From contig NADL03000127.1 of the NCBI GenBank assembly GCA_002205965.3, positions 186,001-250,000 on the forward strand: a stretch of DNA of 64,000 nt, in the 5' to 3' direction. Below, one piece after another: positions 22,786 to 36,000 of the stretch. A model generated the notes under the pieces. The model saw only the letters and a list, made by a program, of their open reading frames with translations, searched no databases and was not told where the DNA came from. Position 1 is the first letter of the stretch. Every line of letters starts with the position of its first letter. Made by a program: the position numbers and the translations under genes. The DNA is from Kappaphycus alvarezii (Eukaryota > Rhodophyta > Florideophyceae > Gigartinales > Solieriaceae).

Positions 22786-24702
22786 ATGTCGCACGTCCTT
22801 TGGCGCAATACCCAATGTGCCACTCCCTTTTGGTCCAACACCCTTCACGCCTCGGACTTCCTACTCCGCGCCCTCCGCTATGGGGTATACGAGGCTCCCA
22901 TCAAAACATCCCTTCAACACACTCAGTTCACTCTCCCTCAAATTCCTATAGCACCGCAAGACAGGGAATTCTTCGACTCAGCCATCAGCGACGCACTGCA
23001 TCGGAGAACCTACGAGGAGATTCCAGCCGACACCGCACGCAAGCTACATCGCGAAGGCTACCCGATTTCGAACGCGTTCGTAGCAGTCTCAGGGGAAAAA
23101 CAGCGATTGGTAGTCAACCTGTCTCGTCAGTCCACGCTGTTCCGGGACATGCCGGTGAAAATGGAAACACTCGAAGGATTTGCTCTCGAGCTCAAACAGG
23201 CAGATCTCATGTTCTCGTTCGATATCGCCAAGGGATACCATCACTTCCGTCTACATCCCAAGATACGGAATTGGTTTTTATTCAAGGTCGACAATCGTTA
23301 CTTCGTGCATCGCTCTCCCTTTTGGCTGGAAGCTTTCTCCCCTATTTTCGTCAAGTTTATGCGCCCCATGGTTCGCTACATCCGAAATCATCTTCGCCTA
23401 CGCATTCACCCGTACATGGACGACTTCCTCGTCGCTGTAAGACGTCGATCTCGTCTACGGAAGGCCAAACAACAGCTCGACCAGTTGCTAAGCCTGTGGG
23501 TTGTTGCGCAAAGAAGACAAGGGAAATTGGACGGGAACCCGCAGAATCGAGCATCTGGGGTTCGTAATCGACACTTCTCGAATGGTTTTTGGGATTACGG
23601 CTCGACGCATGGAAAAACTCCGCGGTATTGCACAGCAACTGTTGCGCCAAAGCCGCCGGAACAAACGTCTAGTCGACGTCCAGCTGTTACGCCACTTCAC
23701 GGGGGTAGCGATTTCGTGCTCGCTCGCTATGCCGCTCGCCCGGTTCTACACTCGGTCACTGTACGACTCCATGAAAAACCGAACGACGAAGTCAGGAAAA
23801 AGGGTTCGACTGCTCCACGCTGGAATGAGGGATCTGAAGTTCTGGCGGGATCTCACCTCACACCCACCCGAACGGCCAATGTCTACTCCATCCCCTACTA
23901 TGGCTCTCCACTCCGACGCGTCCACATCGATCGGTCAGGGGGGACACTCGGGTCGGATCTTCGACCAGGGGCTCAGGGGACCTGGGAAGCTCGGGGGTTG
24001 TGGGACCCGGCACTACGCGTAAAACCGATCACGTTTCTGGAATTGCGCGCGGTTACGGACAACATTCGGTCCTTTGCAACAATGCTACGCTCAGGAACAC
24101 ATCTCAAGATCTGGGAGGACAACCAAGCGGTCGTGGCAATCTTGAACGCCATGACCACCAAGTCACGACCTCTCATGAAAGAACTCCGAGTGCTGCACCG
24201 CTTGCTCGACCGACTTGGAATCTCAATCGAGTCTCACTACCTCCCGTCCGCCGTGAATCAGTTCGCAGACAGGCTCTCTCGGCTCCACACGCTCGACGAT
24301 TGGAGAATCAACACGAAGGCCATCAAGCCCCTTCTCGATTCACTACCACCAACCATCGACCGCTTCGCCGACAGTTCCAACAAGATCTGCAGCCGGTTCA
24401 ACAGCGAGTTCGCATCGCCTGGCTCCCTCGGGATCAACGCACTCAGTCAGGATTGGAGTACGGACATCAACTTCTGGAATCCGCCGCTCAAATTACTGCC
24501 ACTCGTCGTCAAGAAAATCTGTCAAGAACACGCCAAGGGTATTCTGGTCACGCCATATTGGCCCGCGCACCAGTGGTTTACTCAATTGCTCCATTTGGCA
24601 CGACCGCAGGTTTTCGTCGCCGAAGATCTCTACCTACCACCAATCTGGGCTCCGCCGCAAATGCCGTCGCCACCGTGGAAACTCGCCGTATGGAAAATCT
24701 AG
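22786..24702 (+). CDS. reverse transcriptase-RNase H of DIRS-like element, two frameshifts
   Basis: Copies the element's RNA into DNA. The palm shows QRLVVNLSRQS, FSFDIAKGYHHFRLHP (first catalytic Asp) and YMDDF (residues 210-213). RNase H follows with a SDAS aspartate, ELRAV, WEDNQAVV and the NQFADRLSR motif characteristic of DIRS RNase H. The C-terminal GILVTPYWPAHQWFTQL segment is also a DIRS hallmark. The frame shifts by one base near 23490-23505 and back near 23935-23965, so the middle (IEHLGFVID and on) lies in another frame. No other stops interrupt it, which points to isolated indels rather than long decay. Confidence 0.9.
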   Translation: MSHVLWRNTQCATPFWSNTLHASDFLLRALRYGVYEAPIKTSLQHTQFTLPQIPIAPQDREFFDSAISDALHRRTYEEIPADTARKLHREGYPISNAFVAVSGEKQRLVVNLSRQSTLFRDMPVKMETLEGFALELKQADLMFSFDIAKGYHHFRLHPKIRNWFLFKVDNRYFVHRSPFWLEAFSPIFVKFMRPMVRYIRNHLRLRIHPYMDDFLVAVRRRSRLRKAKQQLDQLLSLWVVAQRRQGKLDGNPQNRASGVRNRHFSNGFWDYGSTHGKTPRYCTATVAPKPPEQTSSRRPAVTPLHGGSDFVLARYAARPVLHSVTVRLHEKPNDEVRKKGSTAPRWNEGSEVLAGSHLTPTRTANVYSIPYYGSPLRRVHIDRSGGTLGSDLRPGAQGTWEARGLWDPALRVKPITFLELRAVTDNIRSFATMLRSGTHLKIWEDNQAVVAILNAMTTKSRPLMKELRVLHRLLDRLGISIESHYLPSAVNQFADRLSRLHTLDDWRINTKAIKPLLDSLPPTIDRFADSSNKICSRFNSEFASPGSLGINALSQDWSTDINFWNPPLKLLPLVVKKICQEHAKGILVTPYWPAHQWFTQLLHLARPQVFVAEDLYLPPIWAPPQMPSPPWKLAVWKI

Positions 24703-24751
24703 CAGAAGAGCAGCCTCGCTGCCGCTAGCTGTCACCTTACAGCAATCCGTT

Positions 24752-25734
24752 TTGGCTGCAGCAGGTATGGGTCACACATCGGGTGGAACTACGATCGCGC
24801 AGTTAATGCACAAGGCTCGGGCTCCGAACACATGGCGTTCTAACGAAATCTTGTGGAAAAAGTGGCTCCAATTCTGTACGGAAGACAAAATTGACCCCTT
24901 CGCAGGCTCTGAAAGTTCTCTTCTTCGCTATCTCGGCTGGCTATTCAATCAAAATAAGGTCAGTGCTTCGTCCGTTCGTAACTACCTCTCGAATGTGGTA
25001 ACCGCTCACACTCGCATTGGACGGCCGCTTGCACATACACCTTTGATCCAGCTCGCTATCTCCGCATACCAACAGGCTGATCGTGAAAGGAAATTACTAA
25101 GTGATCCAACGTTGGCCTCAGAACGTCGCGCTCTACCCAGCTCCGTGGCCCGCCGAATCTTTACCGCTGCGCTTGCCGCTACCGACACCGTGTTCCTCCG
25201 GAACGCAACCGCTGTCTTGGTTAGCTACGTGTTCTTTGAAAGAGGTGAAGCTGGTGTGTCGTTATTACTCAGCAACATTTCCGTCTCGCATGATTCAGTG
25301 GACATCGCTATCGCGCTACGCAAAAATCAGCAACGAGTGGCTCACACTCTCTCGTATCGCCGAAATCCTGAGTTCGAGAAGAGTTTGATTGACCTCGTCG
25401 CACGCTATGACGCTATTCGCAGGGGTAATCGCACATCCAGCAAGTACTACTGGGCCGTTCCGGGCACCAAACTGTCCACAAGCGCACGCACAATTACAGT
25501 TTGGCTTCGGTCGTGTCTGGAAGAACTCAACGTGGCCCCGCCACCGCAGTTACATGGTCCTCGCACTCGTTACGCATGGGGGCGGCTTCCGAATGTGCCG
25601 CCATAGGGGTGCAAGAGTACCGCATTTTAATTTGGGGTGACTGGACGGCAAGCCGCACGTTTCGTGAATCGTATTTGGATGGTCGCGTTCTGTCTACGGA
25701 GGATTCGCTCTTTTTCTTCGGTCACTTGTTGTAA
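24752..25734 (+). CDS. tyrosine recombinase of DIRS-like element, one frameshift
   Basis: Integrates the circular cDNA in place of a DDE integrase. The N-terminal half has a SAM-like core-binding look (TWRSNEILWKKWLQFC, SVRNYLSNVVTAH). The catalytic half shows FFERGEAG (first Arg), the HxxR box in SSHSLRMGAAS (His codon 25564, Arg codon 25573) and the nucleophile Tyr in FRESYLDG (codon 25672). A one-base shift near 25540-25560 separates the HxxR box and Tyr from the rest. The end is 33 bp before the B1 repeat. Codon 1 is uncertain because the frame is open further upstream. Confidence 0.88.
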
Positions 25735-25767
25735 CCTCACTCTCGAATATCCCTTCGGTCTTTTGGT

Positions 25768-25786
25768 TTTCTCATTTGTTTAATTC
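25768..25786 (+). repeat. B1 short repeat
   Basis: TTTCTCATTTGTTTAATTC directly abuts A2 and recurs at 26763-26781, as expected of the circular-junction sequence in split-direct-repeat elements. Confidence 0.6.
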
Positions 25787-26094
25787 GGTGGAATGATTGG
25801 AAAATGATGGGTGAATATGATAAGGGGGGTTGGACGTGGCTTTGATCTCCAACTCTCAGCAAGTCACGCTGTCACGGCTGCATCCGCCGGCCGGACTGTA
25901 AGCACTCCGAGCGAAGGCAACGAGGACGACTTACCGTTGCCCTCCAATTAAGGCAACGTGGACGACTTACCGTTGACCTACCCTTGCGCAAGGATGACTT
26001 GCGGTACGATCAAAACCGGTTCAACAGGGCTATATAACCTTCGACTTTGGTCGCCATCGCTGCTTCTCTGCTCTCCAAGTCGTCGCTTGTTCTC
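25787..26094 (+). repeat. A2 direct repeat of DIRS-like element
   Basis: Second copy of the A repeat, one base shorter than A1 and otherwise identical by eye. It carries the same TATATAA box (26031-26037). Confidence 0.95.
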
Positions 26095-26762
26095 CCGCCT
26101 CCCGCCCTCCATTTTTACCTCAAAAATGGCCCAATCACAAGCCGTCTTTTGTTCCCTTTTTTCTCCTTTCTTTGATATGAGTTTCTCTCTCTCTTTGATT
26201 TGGGTTTCTCTCTTATGAGTTTCTCTCTCTCTTTGATTTGGGTTTTCTCTCTCTTTGATATGACATTTTGCATGGATGCACCACACACTCGTCACTCCAA
26301 CATGGTTTGTTCGCTCTTTCGCAAGACAGAAGTCTATTTCGAGGTTTGCTTAATTAGCTGTCAACCGCGTCACGGTTCCCTGAACGAAATTGCCACGAGA
26401 AGGCTTAAGCATTAATTTCATGTTACAGGGACGGACCGAATGGTCCGCGACAAGTAACTCCGAAAGCGCGCGAGCACTTCCGGAGGCCGACTCCCCGAAA
26501 GAAGCCGGTACCTCAGACACTCTGACAACTCGTGATCAATGACGACACCTCATCAAAACATGCGGGTGTTACCCGCTCAACCAACACATGAATGTCGTCT
26601 GTTTCCTAATAAGAACCCTCTTAGCTTCGCCACTCAACCAGTTACCTGGGAATAGCTACTGACGGTGTACGCGACGGGAACGCGGGGTACTCTTAGTACA
26701 CCATGTAGAATAGACAGATTGTGGTGATCGATAGATATTGTAGTTTGATTAAAGTGTTTGTG
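26095..26762 (+). other. sequence between A2 and B2
   Basis: It begins with a CT-rich part holding imperfect direct repeats of a TTTCTCTCTCTCTTTGAT-like unit (26180-26265) and continues with a GC-richer, LTR-like part (26425-26740). No gene is seen. It may be the 3' region of the DIRS-like element or a separate insertion. Confidence 0.5.
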
Positions 26763-26781
26763 TTTCTCATTTGTTTAATTC

Positions 26782-29700
26782 ACTGCTTTAAACTGCATAA
26801 CGCTCAAATATACAATAAAATCAAATTATTCATCACGAACGACTCACTTCAGGCCACGAAGTTCAAGTTATTTGAAAATTATATGAAGGTGGTAAGAAAC
26901 AATTTTTTCAAGTTCCTACTGCTCGAAAAAGAGGAGCTAAAGGTTTTTCATCAAATGTACGATAAGCATTTCAGCAATTTCTCTGCATGGACAGTTTTTT
27001 GGCTTTAGTTTCGAGAAATTAGAGGGGAAATGCAAAGATACTTTAGTGAGCCAATTTTCATTAAAATACATCCATGATGAATATAAAGAAGTTATATTGT
27101 ATTGACGAAACTGATATGCCGAACTAACTGAGGAGAGTTACATGGTCTTGCTGAGTTTAATAGATGCCTTGATCTCAATAATTATAAATTAATGGATAAA
27201 TTGAATAAGAAATCAGTACTCCATCTAACGTTTCAGTGAGAAAATGGAAGAAGGTTCACAACAGGTCAAAAATAGATGAAAACTGTTTTCGATATAAATA
27301 AAGCAAGTAATTTACTTTCTGCGACCAATTGAAATTATGATTCGTTGGCTTTTCGGAGATCATTTTACTGAAAGAATAGAAGTAAATATCTTGAAGGATA
27401 TCTAAAATCCAGACAAAGGCTTTAAATTGTTTTGTAAACGAGCTAACGATTTGTATTTCTGTAATTTATCATTTTTGAAATACTATTCTGACTGTATCGA
27501 ATATGCGATACGAAAATTTTGACTTTAACTTTTGTAATTATATTACTTGAATGAGATCTCAAGCAGTCCAAGAGTTTGCTAAATTGATTTTATGCGAATT
27601 GGCACATAGATATATATTTTATTGAAATCTGACGGAGATATAGACAGCTTACATGAAATACTTTTCTAAACTCGGACCCTGTCGTTTTCAAAAGTCCAAT
27701 ATTTTAGGCAAATATTTTTAACTATGTTAATACCCCAATTAATATTTATCATTATAAATTAATTAAGTCGGTACTAAAACCCCTGGGATGTGAAAAACCA
27801 TCTGCATGATTTTCACTTTCTAATAATCACCGTGAATATAGAAGGAGTGACAGATTCTTATATGATGCGAAGAAGGTAAAAATTCATTAGAAATTTAGGC
27901 TTGATATTTGAATGATAGATTACCTTATAATTGGAAAGAGGTTACCAACCACTTTTAATTCCTACCGTAAAGACATTACAAGAAGTATAATTGATACTTT
28001 TAAGTATAAATTATAAACTTGCTTAAATTATCATCTAAAGTAGTATGCTGCATCTTACACGAATTATTTTGGGTCGAAATGAATAGGAAACTATAAAAAA
28101 TATTGAGTTTTTGGATAATTATATGGAAGTTGCTTCAAAATTCTATTCAAAAAGAGCAGAAAAAGACAATATGTTACATTCCAGGAATGAAAATATCGTC
28201 TAGTGACATTTCAATCGTCAATCACCTATAAGCACAGAATTTTTTCATTAAAAAGTTAACTTTTCGTGAATTGAAAGTTGGGAAGATCAAATAGAAGACC
28301 ATTGCAAACTTTGGTTTCATTTATAGCAATAAAATGGCAAAAACGTTTGTGTAATTGATTCTGCAAATATTGGGGGCTACGTGGACGATAAATATCAATT
28401 CCGTTTCTGAAACAGAGAATGAAAAATTTATAAACGAACAAAGTTATATGTGATGATATTCTGGCAGAAAAATAATATTTAGATAGTGGGGAAACTAATT
28501 TCCTAGTTGCTCAGGTCTCAAATCCTACGATCAATGGTAGGTTACAGAAAAACGATGGAAGGTTGTCTCTAGATAATGATTTGAATAATGATGAAAATAA
28601 AATGCTAAGGTATGATGTAGTCAAAAGATTTGAAATATTTGATTCTCGAAATGCTTGCAAGCGCTGGTCTACTTGGAATGGAATTAATTACGCAATCTTA
28701 TTTCGACGGTTCCATTCTAAACAGGATGAAATTAATTAGAAGTATTCAGGAGTTGCAGACTTTTGGATGAATTCTTGAGAATAAATGAGGAATAATAGAA
28801 CACTTACAGACAGAAAGGATTTATGTTAGTTGATTTGAAAGTAGTTATTTTCATAAAAAGACGATATAGGGAAGGAATAATAGAAAATGTATTCATAGCT
28901 CAAATCAGTTTTTTCCACATACTGCAAGACATCTGCGACGATCGAACGAGTATGTGAGGTCAAAATGAGTTCGTAAAAGCTTCTCATGACATATTTGATC
29001 TAAAGAGGTGTAGCGCGAAGTATAATTACATTTTTTATGATATGTTTGATGCTAGGGAATTTCTAAAGCAAAACATTGAAATATTGAAGAAGTTTAGAAA
29101 TTGAAGGAAGTAACATTTTTCCTAAGACTTTTGAGAAAAATACGAAATGCTTGAAATTGTGGCCTTTCTGGAATAATCGGTAAAATAGGTGTAATACATA
29201 TAACATGGTATGTTCATTTGGTAGTTTTGAAGCATAATTGAGTATAAGTGTTTTATCGACTTAGAGAGACTAGATAAAAATCAGTTCATGAACAAGGTAA
29301 TAGTGACAATCTCAGTGAATTTGGCTACAATGTGCAGTATGCGTATCATATTATGGAATGTCACCATTTTACTACTCACAAATGTATATATCAAATCCAA
29401 AAAAAATGAAAGGAGTAGGTTTTGAAAATAATAGTGGTATAGTATGTATTTCAATAGCTTACATGATTCATACAGTCCTACTGACTATACTTTTTCCTAT
29501 TTCCACGAAGACAGTGGGGAAAGAAGGATGAAACTTATTTATCAGTGGTTTCGGTTTACTAAACTTATTTAACTGTGTTAAAATTTTGATAAACTTTATA
29601 TTTAAATATAATAATAAATGTAGAGAAATATATTGCGTAGAAAAATATTTAAGGTCAAACGTTTAAATTTTGTACAATTTAGCCTTAGCGAGGGAGTGAT

Positions 29701-32700
29701 ACGGAAGGTGGTGAAAAATATGAAATAGAGCAAGGCATCAATGGTAAGCTCATTATGGAAGGAGATAATATATGTATGTGTATTTGGATAAGAATACATA
29801 TTTATGATATAAATAAAATCAAAAGAAATGAATTCTATGTGATTGTTTTTGAATTAATAACTTAGGATCTAAGAATAAAAAGTTCGCCATAAGACTTTAT
29901 TGCTTGTGCTAAGAGCTTTTAAGAATCAGATTGGAAGCTGATATGAATCTATAGACTATTCAAGCGAATAAACTACGAATAATTTGGTTCTTGATACCCA
30001 ATTAATGTAATTTGTTGTTAAAATCTATAACGGTGGTTTATGAAAAATATATCATATGTAAGGTTGGACTCCCTTCACTTTTTTTTCAAAATAAACTTAA
30101 ACGAAAAATTTTCAATAGTAGATGTAAAGAAATTCAGAATATCCTAAATTTCATAGGTCCAGGAACAGATGAAGATAAATTTTTCTGAGAAAACCTGAAT
30201 TTGAAATATTCTTACGGTTCTAAATAATCTCTGCCTCATATGTAGTTAGCAAATCCATCTCAAATATTTTTCCCAAAAACTGTCAATCTCACAGAAGAAG
30301 TTTTTTTGTGAATTCAATAATAATTCATAATAAATCATCTTGAAAATAAACAATTATAGATGATCTAAACATGGAAAAGATACACAGAGAAACAGCAGCC
30401 CCTTTTTGCTTTAGAATTTAGAGTTTGGATTTTTTCCTTCTATCTGCTCTTCTCATAAACTAATGAAGATTAGATTCTCACGTCTCAATCAAAAATTTAC
30501 GGAAGAATAACATTCAAAATCTTTTACAATGTTAATTATAAAACTTATCTATCTATCCTTCAAAAAGATAAATGATAATTACTAACAGTAATAAAACATC
30601 GAAAATGGGAAAAAATAATCACTGAAAAAATACAATTTAAGTTTTCTTGTCGACTAAACGTTCCTTGTCAGTCACTAAGAGGTTATCTTGATAATTGAAG
30701 ATTAAAATATACCCTCGCACTCATGTACGGATTTTCTCGAAACCAACAGAGCTGAAACAGTCCAATTTTGGTTAGTATGATTTCCGAATATACGAAATTT
30801 GAAAAGAGAAGATGTAATCTCTGGTATTAATTTGAAATGCTCCATTTTTATTTAAAAAAACATTAAAGAAACATTTTCCTGGAAACTCTTAAACCTTAGA
30901 TGATGATCCGTTACACTTTTATTCCCTTTTTTGAATATGATGTCTGAACAGTCGATGAAATTTGAAACATTTAGGATGATTGTTAAAATTATAGCCAATC
31001 AATTGAAAGGCATTATACATTTTTAAAGAGGGAAAATATTTTGACAATGAAAAATTAAATATGCATATAGAATTTATGAAAATCAGAAGTAATCCAAAAG
31101 TGCAACATTTGAGAAGAATATTAGCCTTCCAATAAGTCGAGGTTTAAATAATCAAAATATTTTTAGAATTCAAACACATACAAATACTTCCGATACGCTA
31201 AAACATGCCATTTTATATTAAACGTACCTTTGTGATAAAGTTACGGCACAAAGATATTTTATTTTTGCTTTTGAGAGTAAAAATATTACAAATATACTTA
31301 CATACTTGAATAGGTCGAATTTTGAAAGATATTATATACTAAAAGTTGTTTTAAATAAAAATCGTGTCAAAGATCCATCTGGATACAGTTTATAATATTT
31401 ATGTATTGACAAATTGTAAGATCGTTGGCAAAGCATATATCGTGCCATTTTTTCTCGTTATTCTAATCATAAATCGAAATTGATCGATCAAGATCAGACT
31501 GAAGTTATAAACATTCTAAACACTATCCGTACTTCATTTATAAAAGAAATAACAAAGTTTGGATTGTTCCACTCATCTCGGCAAACATTTCACTGTAAAT
31601 AGTGTGCCTACACCAAATAAATCCCCAAGAACTAGGAGTTTACTGGGTAAATTGAAGTTAAATTCACTCGTTTGTTATCAATTCACAAGTTCAGTTTTCT
31701 GATCTCCTCCACGAGCTCAAGTGGAGGTGCCAGTCTTCATTCTCTCCACCCTCTTTATCTGTATTTCCTTACAGCTCTGCAAGACATATTTGGCGGTTTA
31801 AGTTTTACCACCACCATGAAAGATTAGTTTTCTTTGTCAGAATGAATTTTTTGCCCTCTTTCCTAATTCTTCCGTTCAAATCTGGCCTTTGCTATGCGGG
31901 ATAATTCAAATTGCTGTACTCAATAATAAAAGTTTCCCAAAATGCCTATGTGATACTTGCAGTTATTTTATGGGGTTACTTTTGGATGGTTTTCCTCGTT
32001 CTTGTGCCAATCTGGATCCAAATTACGATTTTAATGATTTTAATTTGCCTGGAAATTATTCACGCTAAATAATAGTAGAAGCAAGTCAGTTATTCGCAAC
32101 AGTAGCTTATCCTCCACTTCCCCTACCCGAAGAGTACATGCGAAACGTTTCAGCAACTGTTCTTATTTATTATATGTTTCCTCTAATGATTCCAAATCTA
32201 TGCCCTCATCCTTCCATATCATGCGCCCAGAATACCTCGATCTTTTTCATGAAATCATGAGTTATAGGGACACTCGTAAGGCTGTTATCTCAATTTGAAT
32301 TACAGAACTACCTGTCCTCTGCAACCGTTAATCAATTGCTCGTGCATAAACCCCTTTCTAAAAAACTCTCTTTTTCCGCCTGAACTTTGAATTTCTCCCT
32401 CAAACAAGTTCCATCAATGCAAAAGAACTACGCTTTGGGGATATTCTTCCATATATCCGTGCTCCTGGCCCGGATTTTTCTCTTCCATGCTAGTTGCCGC
32501 AAGCTTTATTTTTCGCTAAGAAAATTTTTTGTTATACTGCCTTCTCTTCTTTCTCCGCAATCTGAATGATAATCAATATCAATTATTCTGCCCTAGTTAC
32601 ATCCCTAGAAGCCTAAATTTATCGCCTTCTAGTCGAAAGTATCTCCTTTGAAACTGAAATGTCCCTCTTCATATTGTCTAAACCATTTGAAATAAAAAAC

Positions 32701-33000
32701 CCTTCTCTACTTAGTACAGATTCACGGAAAATAAACTGTCACATCTCTCATTATAAACAAGAAACCTATTTTTTAAACTCGAAATTGTTTTGGTCAATAC
32801 GCCTTCTGTTACTTTTTTCCTTACGGTTTAAACACACCAATTTCATATTCTAACCCAGATTTTTCTTCAGAGCTTATCAGCGTCGTAGTAGGAAAGCGGG
32901 TCAAAAAATATATCGCTGGACCATTTAAAAATTTTTTATTTTTATTTTTTTTCTTAATTGCAGTTCTTCGGGCTCATTTAGAGGCATCTCTCGGTTCCTT
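26782..33000. other. extremely AT-rich gene-free stretch
   Basis: Few frames exceed 60 codons. The longest (26721-27008, plus) starts inside the element's 3' end and has no recognisable motif. I looked for reverse transcriptase, transposase and organelle genes on both strands and saw none. It is either ancient decayed repeats or structural intergenic DNA. Confidence 0.6.
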
Positions 33001-36000
33001 GAGTGCTATGCCAATGATACTACTCCTATTTTAGACATTTCTGCAGCTCCTTATACTCTCCACTTCCTTCAGACTGAGAGCCCACTTTTCGCTATTGAAA
33101 CTCAATGGCGCACGATTGACGCCTGACGGCTTTCGTTACCTCCTATTTCTGGTCCCTACCCGCTTACATTTTAGTGCCTGTAGCTTGCTATAAGTATCGC
33201 ACTATACTTCACTACACCTGAAGTCTAGCTTTGCGTGAACCCTTGATGTTGGCCTATGATTGTTTTTAACAATACTCATTCCGCTTCCAATAATGGGGCT
33301 CCGCACACATATGGGCTTACGGTTCACCACAAGGGATTGAGCCTGAATTTATCCGATTGATTACGCACAATGTACTGAATCATGCAAATCCTCGAGAGGT
33401 TACCTCATCGTATGATCGTTATATTCTCGTTCTGCCTTCCACCGTGTCTGTTGGATCCCTCGCGCGTGCTTTAAGTTTTCTTGTTTTCATCTTTTCTTTC
33501 CCAATTCAATCTTTAAGCATCAGAAAAGTATCTTCCCGGTTCCTACCACCACACTCAGGGGTCGACACATCGATGCGCTAATAATTGATGGCATTGAAGG
33601 CCAAAGTATTGGGAAATTCCAAGTGCGATTCTGACAAACCTATAAATAGGCCCTCAAAAGGTACAATTTAGGCTTAAGGTTTAGCTGAAAAGTCTATTTA
33701 AATTGAATAAACTGGTTTTCTATAATAGGTCAAAAAAGTTGGAAGAAAACTTCAAGTAAATACCCAAAATTGTCCCTAAACTAAAACTTTAACTTTAGAC
33801 CTAAGAAGCGTTTCAACTGTGTATATTCAGAGCAGATAGATGGTAAAAACTGCTATTTCCATCGATACCTGTAGCCTCTTGGTTTTTTTAATTTTTAGTT
33901 TCCCTTACCAAACAGCTACACTAAAATAGCACGTGTACCGCTCGCAAAAACTCCTTTTTGAGAACTCTTGGCACTAGTAATCTTATCCTCAACGATTTAC
34001 TACTGCAAATATCCTTGCTCACCTAGCACCCTTTCTCATAGAAGCTGTTCTCTACAACGGTATCTGGTTTATCACAGAGGAAAACCACCAGTCTCTCAGT
34101 GCTGAACCTACTCAGTGTATTCGATGAATGAACTCTACTTCTTCACATGCATTCACTCGTCCCATTCTGCTCTTGCCTCATCCTGCTTATTTTATTTTGC
34201 GCTCATCTTGATGGACTATTCCTTTCTCAATACCCACTCTAATGGTTCAAATGGGATTCGAACCCTTAGTCGGGTGATTTAAGGGGTTTAGAGCAGAACG
34301 AAGTAAGATTGTCTTAAGATACTCTTACAAGGTAAGCCTTAAATATCCTACTCTAGCAGTCTTGATGTATTTAACTCTACAGCCAACGCAGGTTGACTTT
34401 TCACGAGTAAAGCTCTTACACGTTCGCTGTTTAAGTGCTTGCAAAGCCACGTTCTTGGGCTCGTATTTAATTACGGTTACGTATTTTGGGCTAACTTTCT
34501 TGATTTCCTTGAAAATTGGACCTTTGCGGTATATAAACATATTTACAACATTCAGTCCGCATATTTGCGTTAAAGATATTTTCATCTTCGATGAATAACT
34601 TTCAATAGCTCTTTTGATCGTGGATTTTGTCAGTAGCCTACTAAGGGACAAGTTCGATACAGTGGACACGTGAGGTTAACTTACTGCGATGAAATAGTAG
34701 GTTAAAGCCCTGTGAATCTATGCAACATAGCGAAATCGGGGGATAAATTGCAAAAAATGAGTGGAGGTGCTATGGACCAGCTGCTAAAATGTACTTCTTG
34801 ATCCCCTCAAAAGTCAGATCGCTTCCGAAACAACATATAGCGCGTCATTTCTTTGTAAGAGAATGGCTCTAAGATTCTAGTATTGGTGTACTGCTAAGCT
34901 TAGGACACATAGCGCTTTGGTTGCGCTCTATGATGCCACCTTTCACAGGCAGAGAATAGCAAGACTAAGATCCCAATACGAAGGGTACCTTATGAATTAC
35001 ATGCAAAGCTAAACTGTCTCGTCTAATGCTCTTATGAACTCGTCTGGTATGTCTGTTTGATATGTGATTTGGGGTAGCATTTTTCGGTATTCTAAGACAT
35101 GAGACACAGATAGCATCAAGCACAGGCTCTTTTTCGGAGAAATATTGAACAGTTTTACTCCTTGTACTGTCTGGTCAGATTTAATATGTGCAAAATTCGA
35201 TCCCGAGATAAATTTTTGTCGGGGTAGAGTTATAATGGATGCTAGTTTTCTGGGAACGTAGCAAAAATGATCGCCTAAGCCGAAAATGTCAGTTTTTTTG
35301 TTTTTCATTTCTCTTTTCGGGAAATTAAACCTCAATATACGCCAAAAAATGGGCAGATGATGATTTCATTAATCTTTCATCTGAATGTTCGACACACTAG
35401 ATGTAAATATATCCACACTGTTTTGCGTTAGTAGGATAGATATGTTCTCCGTCACCAAGAGTCTTGTTGTTCAGCCACCGGGGCTTCTTGCGCTCTTTCT
35501 CATCTTAACTATGCAATAAATGTATATTAGCTTCAATCCATCATTTATTTGGAGTAGTATGGAACTGAAATTAAAAACATCTCTAAGTTAACTGATGGGA
35601 AAATGAGCTAGTTTATTGAAAAGAACCAAGGGGATATTCTGTACACCCTCAGCCTACGACAGATCAAAAGCACAGTGAGGTCCTCTGCTCGTAGGAATTT
35701 TCACGAACATAACCCCCAGTTCAGTGACATGGGACGCTTTTACGACTACCAAACACTCCTCCGTGCCAAGAAATGGGAGCAGTTTACTGAGAACAACTCA
35801 GAATTGGGTATCTGTCATTTCGAAAAAATTTCGAAACCAGTTTTCTTGATGGAAATTTTGGAGAATGACATGTAATTCCAAAAACATATTCCTCAAAAAT
35901 GATTGGGGAGATTTTTAAAGTATTTTTTCAAGCGATCTATAGCTTTTGAGGCATTCACTATGCTCCTCCAAATCATAATAGAAAAAAATAAAAGAAAACT

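Larger units (their letters stand above)
21537..26781 (+). mobile_element. DIRS/PAT-like tyrosine-recombinase retrotransposon
   Basis: A 5.2-kb element with the order A1 repeat, gag, RT-RNase H, tyrosine recombinase, B1, A2, B2. A1 (21537-21845) and A2 (25787-26094) differ by a single base in length. A 19-bp B sequence ends directly before A2 (25768-25786) and recurs at 26763-26781. This A1-genes-B1-A2-B2 layout is the split direct repeat arrangement of PAT, Kangaroo and Ngaro elements. The 668 bases between A2 and B2 do not fit the simplest form; they may be an insertion or part of the 3' end. Near-identical repeats mean a recent insertion, yet four one-base frameshifts split the genes. Confidence 0.88.

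Noticed and set aside
22786-24702. A Gypsy (LTR) pol gene
   Set aside because: There is no DDE integrase or aspartic protease. The RNase H motifs and the following tyrosine recombinase define a DIRS-type element.
26782-33000. An organelle DNA insertion as explanation for the AT-rich stretch
   Set aside because: No plastid or mitochondrial gene, rRNA or tRNA could be recognised.
34240-34300. A GGGTTCGAATCCC-like T-loop on the minus strand suggesting a tRNA
   Set aside because: The T-stem has a mismatch, and no matching acceptor stem, D-arm or anticodon arm could be placed at the right distance.
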